From: Acidobacteriota bacterium
GTDB taxonomy: Bacteria; Acidobacteriota; Blastocatellia; UBA7656
DNA: 64,000 nt
Direction of reading: 5' to 3'
Assembly (NCBI GenBank): GCA_040754075.1
Contig: JBFMDH010000012.1
Coordinates: 1-64,000 of the forward strand
Positions 1 to 9,577 of this stretch are shown here, one piece after another. The notes under the pieces were generated by a model. That model saw only the letters and a program-made list of their open reading frames with translations. It was not told where the DNA came from and ran no database searches. Both the position numbers and the translations under genes were made by a program. Each line of letters begins with the position of its first letter. Within the stretch, counting starts at the first letter, position 1.

Positions 1-492
1 GTGGTGGTGAACTACCCGGCGCCGCAAGTGAGTGATAACTGTCCTGGCGAGAGTGTGGTGTGTGTGCCGCCATCGGGGAGTTGTTTCGGCTTAGGCGTGA
101 CGACGGTGAGTTGCACGGCGACCGATGCCAGTGGCAACACCGCGAATTGTTCATTCGTGGTGACGACCTTTGACATCTGCATTCAGGATGACAGCAATGC
201 GACAACGGTGCTGTTACTCAACAGCCTGACGGGCGATTATGTGTTCTGTTGTGGCGTCGATAAATACTTCGGCAAAGGCACCGTGACCAAGAAAGGCGGG
301 TTGGTGACGTTTGTTCATAACCCTGTAGACCGCAAGGTGCAAGCGTCAATCGATAAGACGTTGAATCGGGCGACGGCAACCTTGCAAGCGCCGCCGGGAG
401 TGACGCGCTGTACGATAATGGATAGGAATATCACGGACAACGGGTGTAACTGTGTTTTACCCAATAACCAGCGACCGGGAACCACTCCCTGA
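1..492 (+). CDS. HYR-domain secreted protein, C-terminal part (5' truncated by window edge)
   Basis: The frame is open at base 1 and ends with TGA at 490-492, so only the last 163 residues are present. Residues 1-56 look like the end of a HYR repeat (an Ig-like module of extracellular proteins), with the typical pattern of paired cysteines, a GVTTVSCTATDASGN core and a closing CSFVV. The remaining ~105 residues form a second, cysteine-containing module (FDICIQDD... FCCG ... DRNITDNGCNC) rich in Thr and Asn. I believe similar tails occur on other acidobacterial secreted proteins, but this is from memory. The role is unknown; surface or adhesion-type function is an inference from HYR domains. 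The gene is followed after ~190 bases by a strong terminator. Confidence 0.7.
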   Translation: MVVNYPAPQVSDNCPGESVVCVPPSGSCFGLGVTTVSCTATDASGNTANCSFVVTTFDICIQDDSNATTVLLLNSLTGDYVFCCGVDKYFGKGTVTKKGGLVTFVHNPVDRKVQASIDKTLNRATATLQAPPGVTRCTIMDRNITDNGCNCVLPNNQRPGTTP

Positions 493-495
493 GGG

Positions 496-650
496 CAATG
501 GCATGAAGTGAAGGAAAACGGTAGCGCCGACGGTCGAGTCGGTGCCGATTTATGAAAGCCCGTCCACAAAATTTTAAGAGGGCTTTGACCAAGACGGGCG
601 CAGGTTAGACAACCTGCGCTACATCCGCGCCGCTTAACTTCATGCCATTG
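496..650. repeat. 155-bp element bounded by 14-bp perfect inverted repeats
   Basis: CAATGGCATGAAGT at 496-509 recurs in reverse complement as ACTTCATGCCATTG at 637-650. Inside lies a second short palindrome, GCGCAGGTTAGACAACCTGCGC at about 599-620. It sits between the HYR gene stop and the terminator at 684-716, and no open frame occupies it. It could be a miniature inverted-repeat element or a structured 3' UTR. Confidence 0.5.
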
Positions 651-683
651 TCGCCTAACAGGTGGTTTCAGGTTGCAAAAACC

Positions 684-716
684 AAAAGGGCTGGATAAAT
701 TCCAGCCCTTTTTTTT
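684..716 (+). terminator. Rho-independent terminator of the HYR gene; apparent intron target
   Basis: AAGGGCTGGA (686-695) pairs perfectly with TCCAGCCCTT (701-710) around a 5-nt loop and runs into eight T residues (709-716). The group II intron starts two bases after the T tract. This is the insertion preference known for group IIC introns, which recognise terminator hairpins. Confidence 0.9.
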
Positions 717-717
717 G

Positions 718-2596
<1,879 letters not shown>

Positions 2597-2648
2597 GTGG
2601 TTTAAATAACCCACGGTTGCTTGTCAATGCATATCGTTTTTCATCTTA

Positions 2649-2678
2649 TTGCTGATGTATGACCGATTGGCTTATACT
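2649..2678 (+). promoter_or_regulatory. Putative sigma-70 promoter for yebC-ruvC
   Basis: TTGCTG (2649-2654) and TATACT (2673-2678) are separated by 18 bases, about 100 bases before the yebC start. It lies outside the intron, so transcription of yebC need not depend on intron sequence. Confidence 0.45.
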
Positions 2679-2784
2679 GCAACATCACAGGTGGAAATGA
2701 ATTAGATCATTGGTTTTCAAGTTTACTTTTTAACTGTGAATAAAACTCTTCAACCGAAAAAATATTATAAAAGGATTAACAACG

Positions 2785-3531
2785 ATGTCTGGACATAGTA
2801 AATGGCATTCGATTAAGCATAAAAAGGGAGCGATTGACGCCAAACGCGGAAAAGCGTTTTCCAAATTGATTAAAGAATTAACTGTAGCGGCACGCATTGG
2901 CGGCGGCGACCCCGGCGCCAATCCGCGTTTAAGAAAAGCTATGGATGATGCAAAAGCCATGAACATGGCGAAAGATACCATGACCAATGCGGTCAAACGC
3001 GGCACCGGGGAAATCGCCGGAGCTGCAATTGAAGACATCACCTATGAGGGATATGGCCCGGGCGGTGTTGCTATCATTGTCGAAACCCAAACCGATAACC
3101 GGGTGCGAACAGTTGCCGAAATTCGCCACCTCTTTTCTAAAAATGGCGGCAACATGGGTGAAAGCGGCTCGGTTTCATGGATGTTTCAAAAGAAAGGCAG
3201 CGTCATCCTGGATGGCTCTACGGTTGATGAAGAAAAGATTATGGAGATTGCCCTTGAAGCTGGAGCCGAAGACGTCAGCGGCGATGGCGAAAGTTGGGAA
3301 GTGGTTACTTCTCCTGAAGATTTCGATGCGGTACACGAAGCGATTAAAGCGGCAAACCTTGAACCGATTTCGGCAGAGATTGGCATGCGTCCGACAAATT
3401 CCGTGCAAGTCACCGGGGCGACCGCTCAACAGGTTCTCCGGTTGATGGACGCGCTCGAAGACCACGATGATGTTTCCAATGTGTTTGCCAACTTTGATAT
3501 TCCCGCCGAAGAATTGGAGGCTGCCGGTTGA
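2785..3531 (+). CDS. yebC: YebC/PmpR family transcriptional regulator / translation factor
   Basis: This is a 248-residue cytosolic protein of the YebC/TACO1 family. Members act as DNA-binding regulators or, as shown for some, help ribosomes through proline-rich stretches. The N-terminus MSGHSKWHSIKHKKGAIDA is the family hallmark, followed by the conserved ARxGGGDPxxNxRLRxAxxxAK block (residues ~37-55) and a GPGGVAIIVE segment. Length matches the family (240-250 residues). A purine-rich AAAAGGA lies about ten bases upstream of the ATG. The stop overlaps the ruvC start, giving a yebC-ruvC operon. The same two genes are neighbours in many bacteria. Confidence 0.96.
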   Translation: MSGHSKWHSIKHKKGAIDAKRGKAFSKLIKELTVAARIGGGDPGANPRLRKAMDDAKAMNMAKDTMTNAVKRGTGEIAGAAIEDITYEGYGPGGVAIIVETQTDNRVRTVAEIRHLFSKNGGNMGESGSVSWMFQKKGSVILDGSTVDEEKIMEIALEAGAEDVSGDGESWEVVTSPEDFDAVHEAIKAANLEPISAEIGMRPTNSVQVTGATAQQVLRLMDALEDHDDVSNVFANFDIPAEELEAAG

Positions 3532-4088
3532 ATCCGCATCCCGGCAAATTATCCATTGTCTCGCAAGCATCTGTCAGTGATGTGATAACCGGTCGCGCCT
3601 TGCGGGTGATTGGCATCGATCCGGGCAGCAACACCACCGGTTATGGGGTTATCGATAGCGATGGGCGTCGGTATGAGTTGGTTGAATACGCGGGAATTCG
3701 GGCACCCTCAAGATTTACCTTTGCTGAACGATTGTTAATCATCGCGCAAAAGCTGGAAGAGGTTTTTGAACGCCTCAGACCGCACGCCTGTGCCGTCGAA
3801 GATACGTTTTATGCAGTAAACGTTAAGAGTGCGATTAAACTCGGTCACGTGCGCGGCGCGATTTTGCTGACCGCCGCGCGTGCCGGAGTTGAGATTTATG
3901 AATATACCCCGTTAGCGATTAAATCTGCTTTGGTTGGATATGGTCGGGCTGAAAAACAACAGGTTCAGGAGATGGTTCGCTTGTTGTTGAAATTAAAAGA
4001 ACTGCCGGAACCGCTGGATGCTTCCGATGCATTAGGGATTGCCATCTGCCATATCAACAACGCCATGACCAAAAGAAAAATCAAATAA
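3528..4088 (+). CDS. ruvC: Crossover junction endodeoxyribonuclease RuvC
   Basis: RuvC is the Holliday-junction resolvase that acts with RuvAB in recombinational repair. The catalytic acidic residues are visible: Asp in IGIDPGS (about residue 31), Glu in AVEDTFY (about 91) and the C-terminal pair in LDASDALGIAICH. The start chosen is TTG 3528, which overlaps the yebC stop as TTGA and has GGAGG seven bases upstream (3516-3520). This gives an N-terminal extension of about 25 residues ahead of the usual first strand. A shorter form could start at the TTG near 3600 or a nearby GTG. No other ruv genes lie in the window. Confidence 0.95.
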   Translation: MNPHPGKLSIVSQASVSDVITGRALRVIGIDPGSNTTGYGVIDSDGRRYELVEYAGIRAPSRFTFAERLLIIAQKLEEVFERLRPHACAVEDTFYAVNVKSAIKLGHVRGAILLTAARAGVEIYEYTPLAIKSALVGYGRAEKQQVQEMVRLLLKLKELPEPLDASDALGIAICHINNAMTKRKIK

Positions 4089-4115
4089 TTCCTCAAGGTA
4101 ATTTTGTTTAAGAAA

Positions 4116-4153
4116 TCCCTTCCAAATTCAGGGAAGGGGATGTTTGTTTTTTT
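4116..4153 (+). terminator. Terminator of the yebC-ruvC operon
   Basis: CCCTTCC (4117-4123) pairs with GGAAGGG (4132-4138), followed within ten bases by a run of seven T residues (4147-4153). Confidence 0.7.
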
Positions 4154-4344
4154 AACTCTTGAGAGAGCCATTGCCTCGTAGTAAGATGAAAACATCTAAA
4201 GGGCAATCGGTAAAATTGAAGAATCGGAGCCGAGTTGATTGCCCCTGCTGAGAAGAAACCTCTTGCGGTGCCGTATCTTTTAACGGGTGGTTGTCTCAGT
4301 CCTTTAGATAGAGCGCCGATAATTTCATTCAAGGTGTTAGATAA

Positions 4345-5121
4345 ATGACGGACCTCTATCAACTTCTTGGCGTTACACCCGAAGCAACCGCTCGCGAAAT
4401 CAAATCTGCCTATCGAAGACTGGCGCGGGAATGGCACCCGGATGTTTCAGCATCACCGGAAGCGACTACCAAATTTGCGGAAATCAATGAAGCCTATCAA
4501 ATTTTAAAAGACCCCGACCGTCGCGCTGCTTATGATCGAGGAGAAGACCCTTACCTTTATGATAAATATTATGCTGCCGTCATTGCCTATGTCGAACAGG
4601 TGAAAGCCAAAGAACGTGAATTCAATCTTCACGTTGATGCGGATATGGCGCACTTCCGGCAGGAGATGGCGGAACGCCGTCATGCGGTTCTGGTTGTGGT
4701 TCCATTATTTATTTCAGCCTTTTATGCAATGGTTGCCAAACCGGCAATTTTTCAGCGGTTCAGTGTAATCGGCAAACTCGTATTGACCACGCTGGCGGTT
4801 TACGGTTTGATTTATCTGGTAAGAAATCTGGCACTGGTTTTAAAACGTTATACCTATCAATCGCCCGACCAATATACCTCGGTTTTTAAAGAAGAAGACC
4901 CGCCCGATAAACCCATCAGCCGAAAAGCCGGGCTGGTATTTCTGGTTTGCGGTTATATCATTTCACTCGGCTTGGGCTATGTCGTCAGCACGATTATTCC
5001 GCTGCCCATCACCAAAGACCTGTCGCCCGCAGCGATTCTCGGCGGATTCATCTATCCGCCAATTACTGTACTCATCATCGGAAGTTTACGCAGAATAGCC
5101 GGAATATTTGACCGCTTTTAA
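4345..5121 (+). CDS. J-domain membrane protein
   Basis: Residues ~1-68 form a complete J domain with the HPD motif at 31-33, so the protein should recruit and stimulate a DnaK-type Hsp70. There is no Gly/Phe-rich or zinc-finger region, so it is not DnaJ itself. After an amphipathic helix come about four hydrophobic segments (about residues 115-135, 145-165, 195-215, 225-245), which would anchor it in the cytoplasmic membrane with the J domain inside. The protein is 258 residues long. There is no clear ribosome-binding site before the ATG. It converges on the J-domain/TPR gene at 5146 with only 24 bases between stops. The client is unknown. Confidence 0.82.
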   Translation: MTDLYQLLGVTPEATAREIKSAYRRLAREWHPDVSASPEATTKFAEINEAYQILKDPDRRAAYDRGEDPYLYDKYYAAVIAYVEQVKAKEREFNLHVDADMAHFRQEMAERRHAVLVVVPLFISAFYAMVAKPAIFQRFSVIGKLVLTTLAVYGLIYLVRNLALVLKRYTYQSPDQYTSVFKEEDPPDKPISRKAGLVFLVCGYIISLGLGYVVSTIIPLPITKDLSPAAILGGFIYPPITVLIIGSLRRIAGIFDRF

Positions 5122-5145
5122 ATTGCTCTCGAATATTTTTTGCCA

Positions 5146-6855
5146 TCAACCGCGTTTAAAAATTCTTTTGGCAATTGACCCGACATCCTGTTTCCAAATC
5201 GGCACACCCGAGGTTTTCGATTTAGTATCCATGCGCAACTCTTTTTTGGCGACCGGATTATCCGGGTCTAAAGACAGCGCATCTTTAAAATAGACATCAG
5301 CCTTGGGTTGATTGCCAATCTCTTTAAATAGCATGGCGATTTTCAACTTCAACTTGGTGTTGAACTGATCTAACTTGGCGGCTTTGGAAAGGTGGTCTTC
5401 GGCTTCGCGACGATTTCGCGGACTGCGAATCAAAGCTGACCCCAGATAGAAATGGTAATGCGATTTTTTAGGTTCTAATTTCACGGCTTCACGAAGCAGG
5501 GGAATCGCACCGGAATAATCCTTATGCTCAATTCTGGCGCGCCCCTGTTGATAAAATCGTTCGGCGGATTGGTTGTTGCCTTCTTTTACCTGAGCGTCGC
5601 TGGTGGTGGAAGCGCTTGCAGGTTTAGAGGAATACACCGGCGGTTTGACTGCCGGTTTTTCAGGAATCACGGGCGTTTGCGGTTGCCCCGGCGACGGCAG
5701 AACCCCTGAATTGAGAGGGAGGGGGTCAATGCTTGGCGGTGGCTTCAACGGGCTGGATGGATTGACCGGAGGTTTCAATGCCGTTGGCATTGGCGTTGCC
5801 ATTGGGATTGCGGTTCTGGTGCCAACTCCCGTTTTACTGTCTTTCAGTAATTTATTATCGTATGCCGCGCGTGGCCCATTTTCGCTGAGCGTTTCGTAAG
5901 CCTGGGTGATTGAGGCAAACATGGACTCAATTTTATTGCGCAATTCGGTGTTTTGCAGATTCCGGTATCTATCGGGATGAAATTTTTTGGCGAGGTTGTA
6001 ATAAGCAGCTTTAATTTCTGCTGAGGTAGATTGCCGGGTGATTTCCAAAATTTCATAGAAATCGGCGTTGGTATAAAAAAAGGTTCGTCTTTCGACCTCA
6101 TCTTTCAAGCGGTCAAGATTGAGGTCTGCCTCTGTGACCAAAGCTTCATCATCGGAATCGTCGTTGAGTAATTTCAAGAACCCTCCGGCAACTAAAACTG
6201 AAACGGCTTTTTGCGCTTCGCTGTCGGGCAGTCCGCTGAGCGCCCCGACTTCACTAATGGAAATGGGTGAATCAATACGCGAAAAGACATAACTTTCAAC
6301 CGGCAGGAGTTTTCCTGAATCCAGAAGCGCCTGGGTGACAACGGCGCGCCCGACGATGGTGTCGGGAGGTAAACTTACCTTGGAATTTTTTTGACTGGTT
6401 GCGGCTAACCGGGCACCTTCAAGGAGAATCTCCATTGCAGTGATTTCTAATTTGACCTCATGCGCTGCCCGCATCTTTCCATCAAATACGAAATCTCCCT
6501 GCTCCCAGTCAAATAATGAAAGGATAATACTCTTGATCAATTCACGGATGGCTCGATGGAGCACCTCAGTAGTGATGACGCCTTTTTCGATGAGTTTGGC
6601 GCTTAGTTGATTGGGTTTGTCGATTTCGGCGCGGGCGTGTTCGAGATCGTCGGATTTAACCAGATTTTCCTGTAGTAGCTTATACTCAATCTGTTCCTGT
6701 GCCACATTGCTGATGGCAAAGATAGGATTTCCACCCTCAAAAAAAATCGCTTTGATTGTTTTGTTGCGGGTGACTCTCAGAAGCCCGTTGGCTTTACGTT
6801 CTGAAAGTTGTCTGATTACTTTCGTGATGGGCTTTTGACTTAATTGTCCTTGCAC
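5146..6855 (-). CDS. PATAN (DUF4388)-J-domain-TPR fusion protein
   Basis: This 569-residue cytosolic protein has three parts. Residues ~1-155 match the DUF4388/PATAN type (ERKANGLLRVTR, FFEGGNPIFAIS, LFDWEQGDFVFDG), a module tied to two-component and gliding or polarity signalling in other phyla. A winged-helix-like stretch follows (~185-235). Residues ~262-335 are a J domain with HPD at 293-295. A proline-rich linker (~345-410) leads to TPR helices (~440-550) and a basic tail. It probably links a signalling input to Hsp70 and a TPR-bound partner; this is inference from domain content. It faces the other J-domain gene tail to tail. Confidence 0.8.
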   Translation of the reverse strand: MQGQLSQKPITKVIRQLSERKANGLLRVTRNKTIKAIFFEGGNPIFAISNVAQEQIEYKLLQENLVKSDDLEHARAEIDKPNQLSAKLIEKGVITTEVLHRAIRELIKSIILSLFDWEQGDFVFDGKMRAAHEVKLEITAMEILLEGARLAATSQKNSKVSLPPDTIVGRAVVTQALLDSGKLLPVESYVFSRIDSPISISEVGALSGLPDSEAQKAVSVLVAGGFLKLLNDDSDDEALVTEADLNLDRLKDEVERRTFFYTNADFYEILEITRQSTSAEIKAAYYNLAKKFHPDRYRNLQNTELRNKIESMFASITQAYETLSENGPRAAYDNKLLKDSKTGVGTRTAIPMATPMPTALKPPVNPSSPLKPPPSIDPLPLNSGVLPSPGQPQTPVIPEKPAVKPPVYSSKPASASTTSDAQVKEGNNQSAERFYQQGRARIEHKDYSGAIPLLREAVKLEPKKSHYHFYLGSALIRSPRNRREAEDHLSKAAKLDQFNTKLKLKIAMLFKEIGNQPKADVYFKDALSLDPDNPVAKKELRMDTKSKTSGVPIWKQDVGSIAKRIFKRG

Positions 6856-7099
6856 CTAAACCACCTTAATTTGGTTGTGGACTACGGGGACGGTAGCCAA
6901 AGACTGTTTCGCGAGGGCTATTTTGGAGTTCACGGTTATTGTACGGCGGCGCTCATCGGCTTTCAAGAGTTGATTCTGTCAGCGTTGACGCTAAGAGTAT
7001 GCCAATGAGAAAATTTAGCGAAAGTTTTCCATTATCACTTGCAAAAATTATGTGTGACTGGATGACTTCGCAAATTCAGCAGGCTGGCAGTAGGTATCT

Positions 7100-8056
7100 A
7101 TGCTCTCATTTAAATCACAAGAAATTCCTCAAAACGAATTGGCTCCGCGTTGGAAAATCGGTATTGATAAACAACAGGTTGCAGTGTTTGTCGGATTGGC
7201 ATTGATTGCCGGTTTTATTTTGGGTTTTGCCTCAGCCAAATTTATCCAACGCGCCGAGGAAGCCAAAGCCGCCGAACAAAAGCGAATGGAAGAGGCGCTG
7301 GGAACGCGAAAAAATGAAGTCAAATCCGGCTCAGGCGTTTATCAGGTAACCAATATTTTACATGCCGACACCCTTGAGATTGAGCAATTGGGCACCGTGC
7401 GCCTGATTGGCATTGAAACCCCTGACAATAATCCCAATTCCACTTATCAGGAAACTGCCCGCGATGCCCGCAGCTTTACCGAGAAAAATTTATTGAATCA
7501 GGAGGTCAGAATCGAATTCGACCCGGTTTATGCCGCAAACGGAAATAAAGATGCAGCCGGGCAAACCGCAGCTTATGTTTATACCAAGGATGGACTGCTG
7601 ATCAATGCCGAGCTTTTAAAGCAGGGACTGGCATTTGTGAAGACTTCGGAAAAATTTAAGCTGGCAGAAGAATTCAATTCCTATGAGCGTGAAGCTTTGA
7701 TGGCGATGCGCGGGGTTTGGGGAAGTTCGACCACGGCTTCAATGCCCCCAACACCAACTGACCCGACAACCCCACCCACAGACCCCAATGCCCCGGGTAA
7801 GCGACCTAAACTGACTCCGATGGACCCCTCGGCGGTCGGTCCCAATATCACTCCGGGCGGCATCGTGACCCAGCCGACAACCCCAAGCGTTAATCCGGGT
7901 GAGCCTGTAGTGATGGTTTCCGGTGACCGGATGTATCACAAAGCCGGCTGTGAATACCTCGGCAAAAAAGGCAAACCGATGGGACTTTCGCAGGCAAAAT
8001 CATCGGGTTACGCCCCCTGTTCCCGTTGTTTTCCTTCTACTGGAATCAAGCAGTGA
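7100..8056 (+). CDS. Membrane-anchored SNase-like (thermonuclease family) protein with C-terminal Cys/His module
   Basis: A 318-residue protein with one transmembrane segment at ~30-50 (FVGLALIAGFILGFASA), then an OB-fold SNase-like domain (~75-215: GVYQVTNILHADTLEI, VRLIGIETPDN, AAYVYTKDGLLINAELLKQGLAFV). The classical catalytic Arg-Glu-Arg set of staphylococcal nuclease is only partly recognisable, so activity is uncertain. A Pro/Thr-rich spacer (~217-265) leads to a ~45-residue tail with YHKAGCEYLGKKGKPM...YAPCSRCFP. That tail resembles the Cys/His motif seen at the end of many extracellular SNase proteins and in Ada-like metal-binding modules. The nuclease domain is probably periplasmic. 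The gene stands alone. Confidence 0.8.
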   Translation: MLSFKSQEIPQNELAPRWKIGIDKQQVAVFVGLALIAGFILGFASAKFIQRAEEAKAAEQKRMEEALGTRKNEVKSGSGVYQVTNILHADTLEIEQLGTVRLIGIETPDNNPNSTYQETARDARSFTEKNLLNQEVRIEFDPVYAANGNKDAAGQTAAYVYTKDGLLINAELLKQGLAFVKTSEKFKLAEEFNSYEREALMAMRGVWGSSTTASMPPTPTDPTTPPTDPNAPGKRPKLTPMDPSAVGPNITPGGIVTQPTTPSVNPGEPVVMVSGDRMYHKAGCEYLGKKGKPMGLSQAKSSGYAPCSRCFPSTGIKQ

Positions 8057-8312
8057 CGGTGAGCGAAATCATTTAATTGAATATCGCGAGACAACCGGTT
8101 TGGCAGGTTTATCGAACCCCTTGCAGGGAAGTATTGACGAGTGGTTTATACTACCTTTGTCACCGAAACGGTGGCATTCGCGCCAGGGTAATTAATCTGC
8201 CCCACAGATTCGTCGGCTCCTCACCTTGACTTGATTCTCCGCTCCCAATTTCACGGAGGAAACTCAGCTTTCTCCGGTTGAAATTACCATCCCCACAAGC
8301 AGGTTAGTCATA

Positions 8313-8951
8313 ATGAAAGCTTTTCAGTTAATGAAAAAAGAGAATCTCTTTCTGATTATTTTCCTTTTGACCTTTCCCGTTGCCGGTTATTCAACAACCC
8401 GCGACGCACAAAACAGCAGTCGTAAATCCAAAAGCCAACTTGCCACCTGTCCGACCTGTCGCAGTAAAAAGGCGGTTAAAACGGCATCCTGTCATCCGGC
8501 GAATTACCTCAATCCGAAAATCAGAAAAAATTACAATTCCGCCATGCGCGATTTACATCGCAATGGCATCAAGCCCAAAGTCACCAGTCTGTGGCGTTCC
8601 TCATCCAAGCAAGCTTATTTTTATCGCTGTACGCGAAGTGCCGCCTGTCGCACACGCAATCCGGGTTTGTATTACGCCAGCGCACCGGGAACCTCTGCGC
8701 ACGAAGCCGGATTTGCCGTCGATATTTCAGGAGTGGCAACCGGGCGACGCGGCGCAAAACGGCTTACTCCGAAAGGGCGAAAAATCGTGCGGGTGATGCA
8801 GAAGAACGGATTTTCCTGGCGCTATGGGTTGAAAGACCCCGCGCATTTTGAAGCCGACCCGCGCCGTCACGGTTATAAAAATCTCAAACAGGCGATTAAA
8901 TACACCCAGACCAATTGCAGCGTGAAAATTTCCAAGCGTAAAAAGCGGTAA
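8313..8951 (+). CDS. M15 family D-alanyl-D-alanine carboxypeptidase-like peptidase, secreted
   Basis: The 212-residue product starts with a basic signal peptide (hydrophobic stretch ~11-26), so it acts in the periplasm or outside. The VanY/M15 zinc-peptidase signature is clear: SAHEAGFAVDI, giving one His and an Asp ligand, and the later HFE. A conserved TSLWRSSSKQAYFY segment precedes them. These enzymes trim the D-Ala end of peptidoglycan stem peptides. Several Cys residues before the catalytic part (CPTCRS, SCHP, RCTRSAACR) may form disulphides. The C-terminus is Lys/Arg-rich. Confidence 0.82.
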   Translation: MKAFQLMKKENLFLIIFLLTFPVAGYSTTRDAQNSSRKSKSQLATCPTCRSKKAVKTASCHPANYLNPKIRKNYNSAMRDLHRNGIKPKVTSLWRSSSKQAYFYRCTRSAACRTRNPGLYYASAPGTSAHEAGFAVDISGVATGRRGAKRLTPKGRKIVRVMQKNGFSWRYGLKDPAHFEADPRRHGYKNLKQAIKYTQTNCSVKISKRKKR

Positions 8952-8997
8952 ACGGTAGAGCCGGTTTTTCTTCGGTCTTAATCGACTTCTAACCACG

Positions 8998-9046
8998 CTT
9001 GTGGAGCGCAGTAGTTTTCATCAGTGCGATTGCTGTGCTCCACAAG
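8998..9046. terminator. Long hairpin between convergent genes
   Basis: CTTGTGGAGC plus CAG (8998-9011) pairs with CTG plus GCTCCACAAG (9033-9046) with one mismatch. It lies between the M15 gene and the small leftward ORF at 9086, so it could end transcription from both sides. There is no T tract on either side, so the terminator call is tentative. Confidence 0.4.
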
Positions 9047-9085
9047 TTAATTTCAGGTAATTTTCCTCAGAGATATATTTGAAGT

Positions 9086-9244
9086 TCATGGGGTTGGCTT
9101 TCGATATTTTTCTTTGAGTTTTTTCTCGCGGGTTTTACTCATCTTCATCGCTCTCGAAAATTTCAGATACGCTGCACCAATCGCAAAAATTGCAATTCCC
9201 GCCATGATAGCAATCGAAATGTAAATGGTTTGATTGTAATCCAT
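9086..9244 (-). CDS. Small single-pass membrane protein, 52 residues
   Basis: Read on the minus strand, ATG at 9244 opens a 52-codon frame ending in TGA at 9086-9088. The product begins MDYNQTIY, has one hydrophobic segment at about residues 7-27 (IYISIAIMAGIAIFAIGAAYL) and ends in a strongly basic tail rich in Lys and Arg (about residues 31-52). A short N-terminus, one helix and a positive tail fit an N-out/C-in inner-membrane micropeptide. AAGTAAGAG lies just upstream as a weak ribosome-binding site. No family is recognised. Coding status rests on this topology and the lack of other signals in the gap. Confidence 0.5.
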   Translation of the reverse strand: MDYNQTIYISIAIMAGIAIFAIGAAYLKFSRAMKMSKTREKKLKEKYRKPTP

Positions 9245-9577
9245 CGCTCTTACTTTCAATATAGACTAAGACATAAATATCAAGGATAGAATTAAAACTG
9301 TTCAATCATAAACCACTCTTTTGACTTGAAGCCTATGAAAAACCTTTTATTCACTCAATCTGTTTCCCTGGCTCAATTCGAGGGGAAAAATTGAAAGGCT
9401 TTTTTAAGCAATTCATTTCTTCCATAAAAATTAAATATCCATCGCGCAAATCGGCAAGGTGCAACAAAAATCTCACTTGATGTTTTTCAACCTCTTAAAG
9501 GCTGTGGTAAATTGCCACCGCAGTTTTTCTATTTGTACCGTTAAAAATTAAATCGTCGAAACCGTTGAGGAATACGA
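9245..9577. other. Intergenic stretch with no supported gene
   Basis: AT-rich region between the small leftward ORF and the symporter. It probably carries divergent promoters for both, but no convincing -35/-10 pair, riboswitch or repeat could be assigned. Confidence 0.5.
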
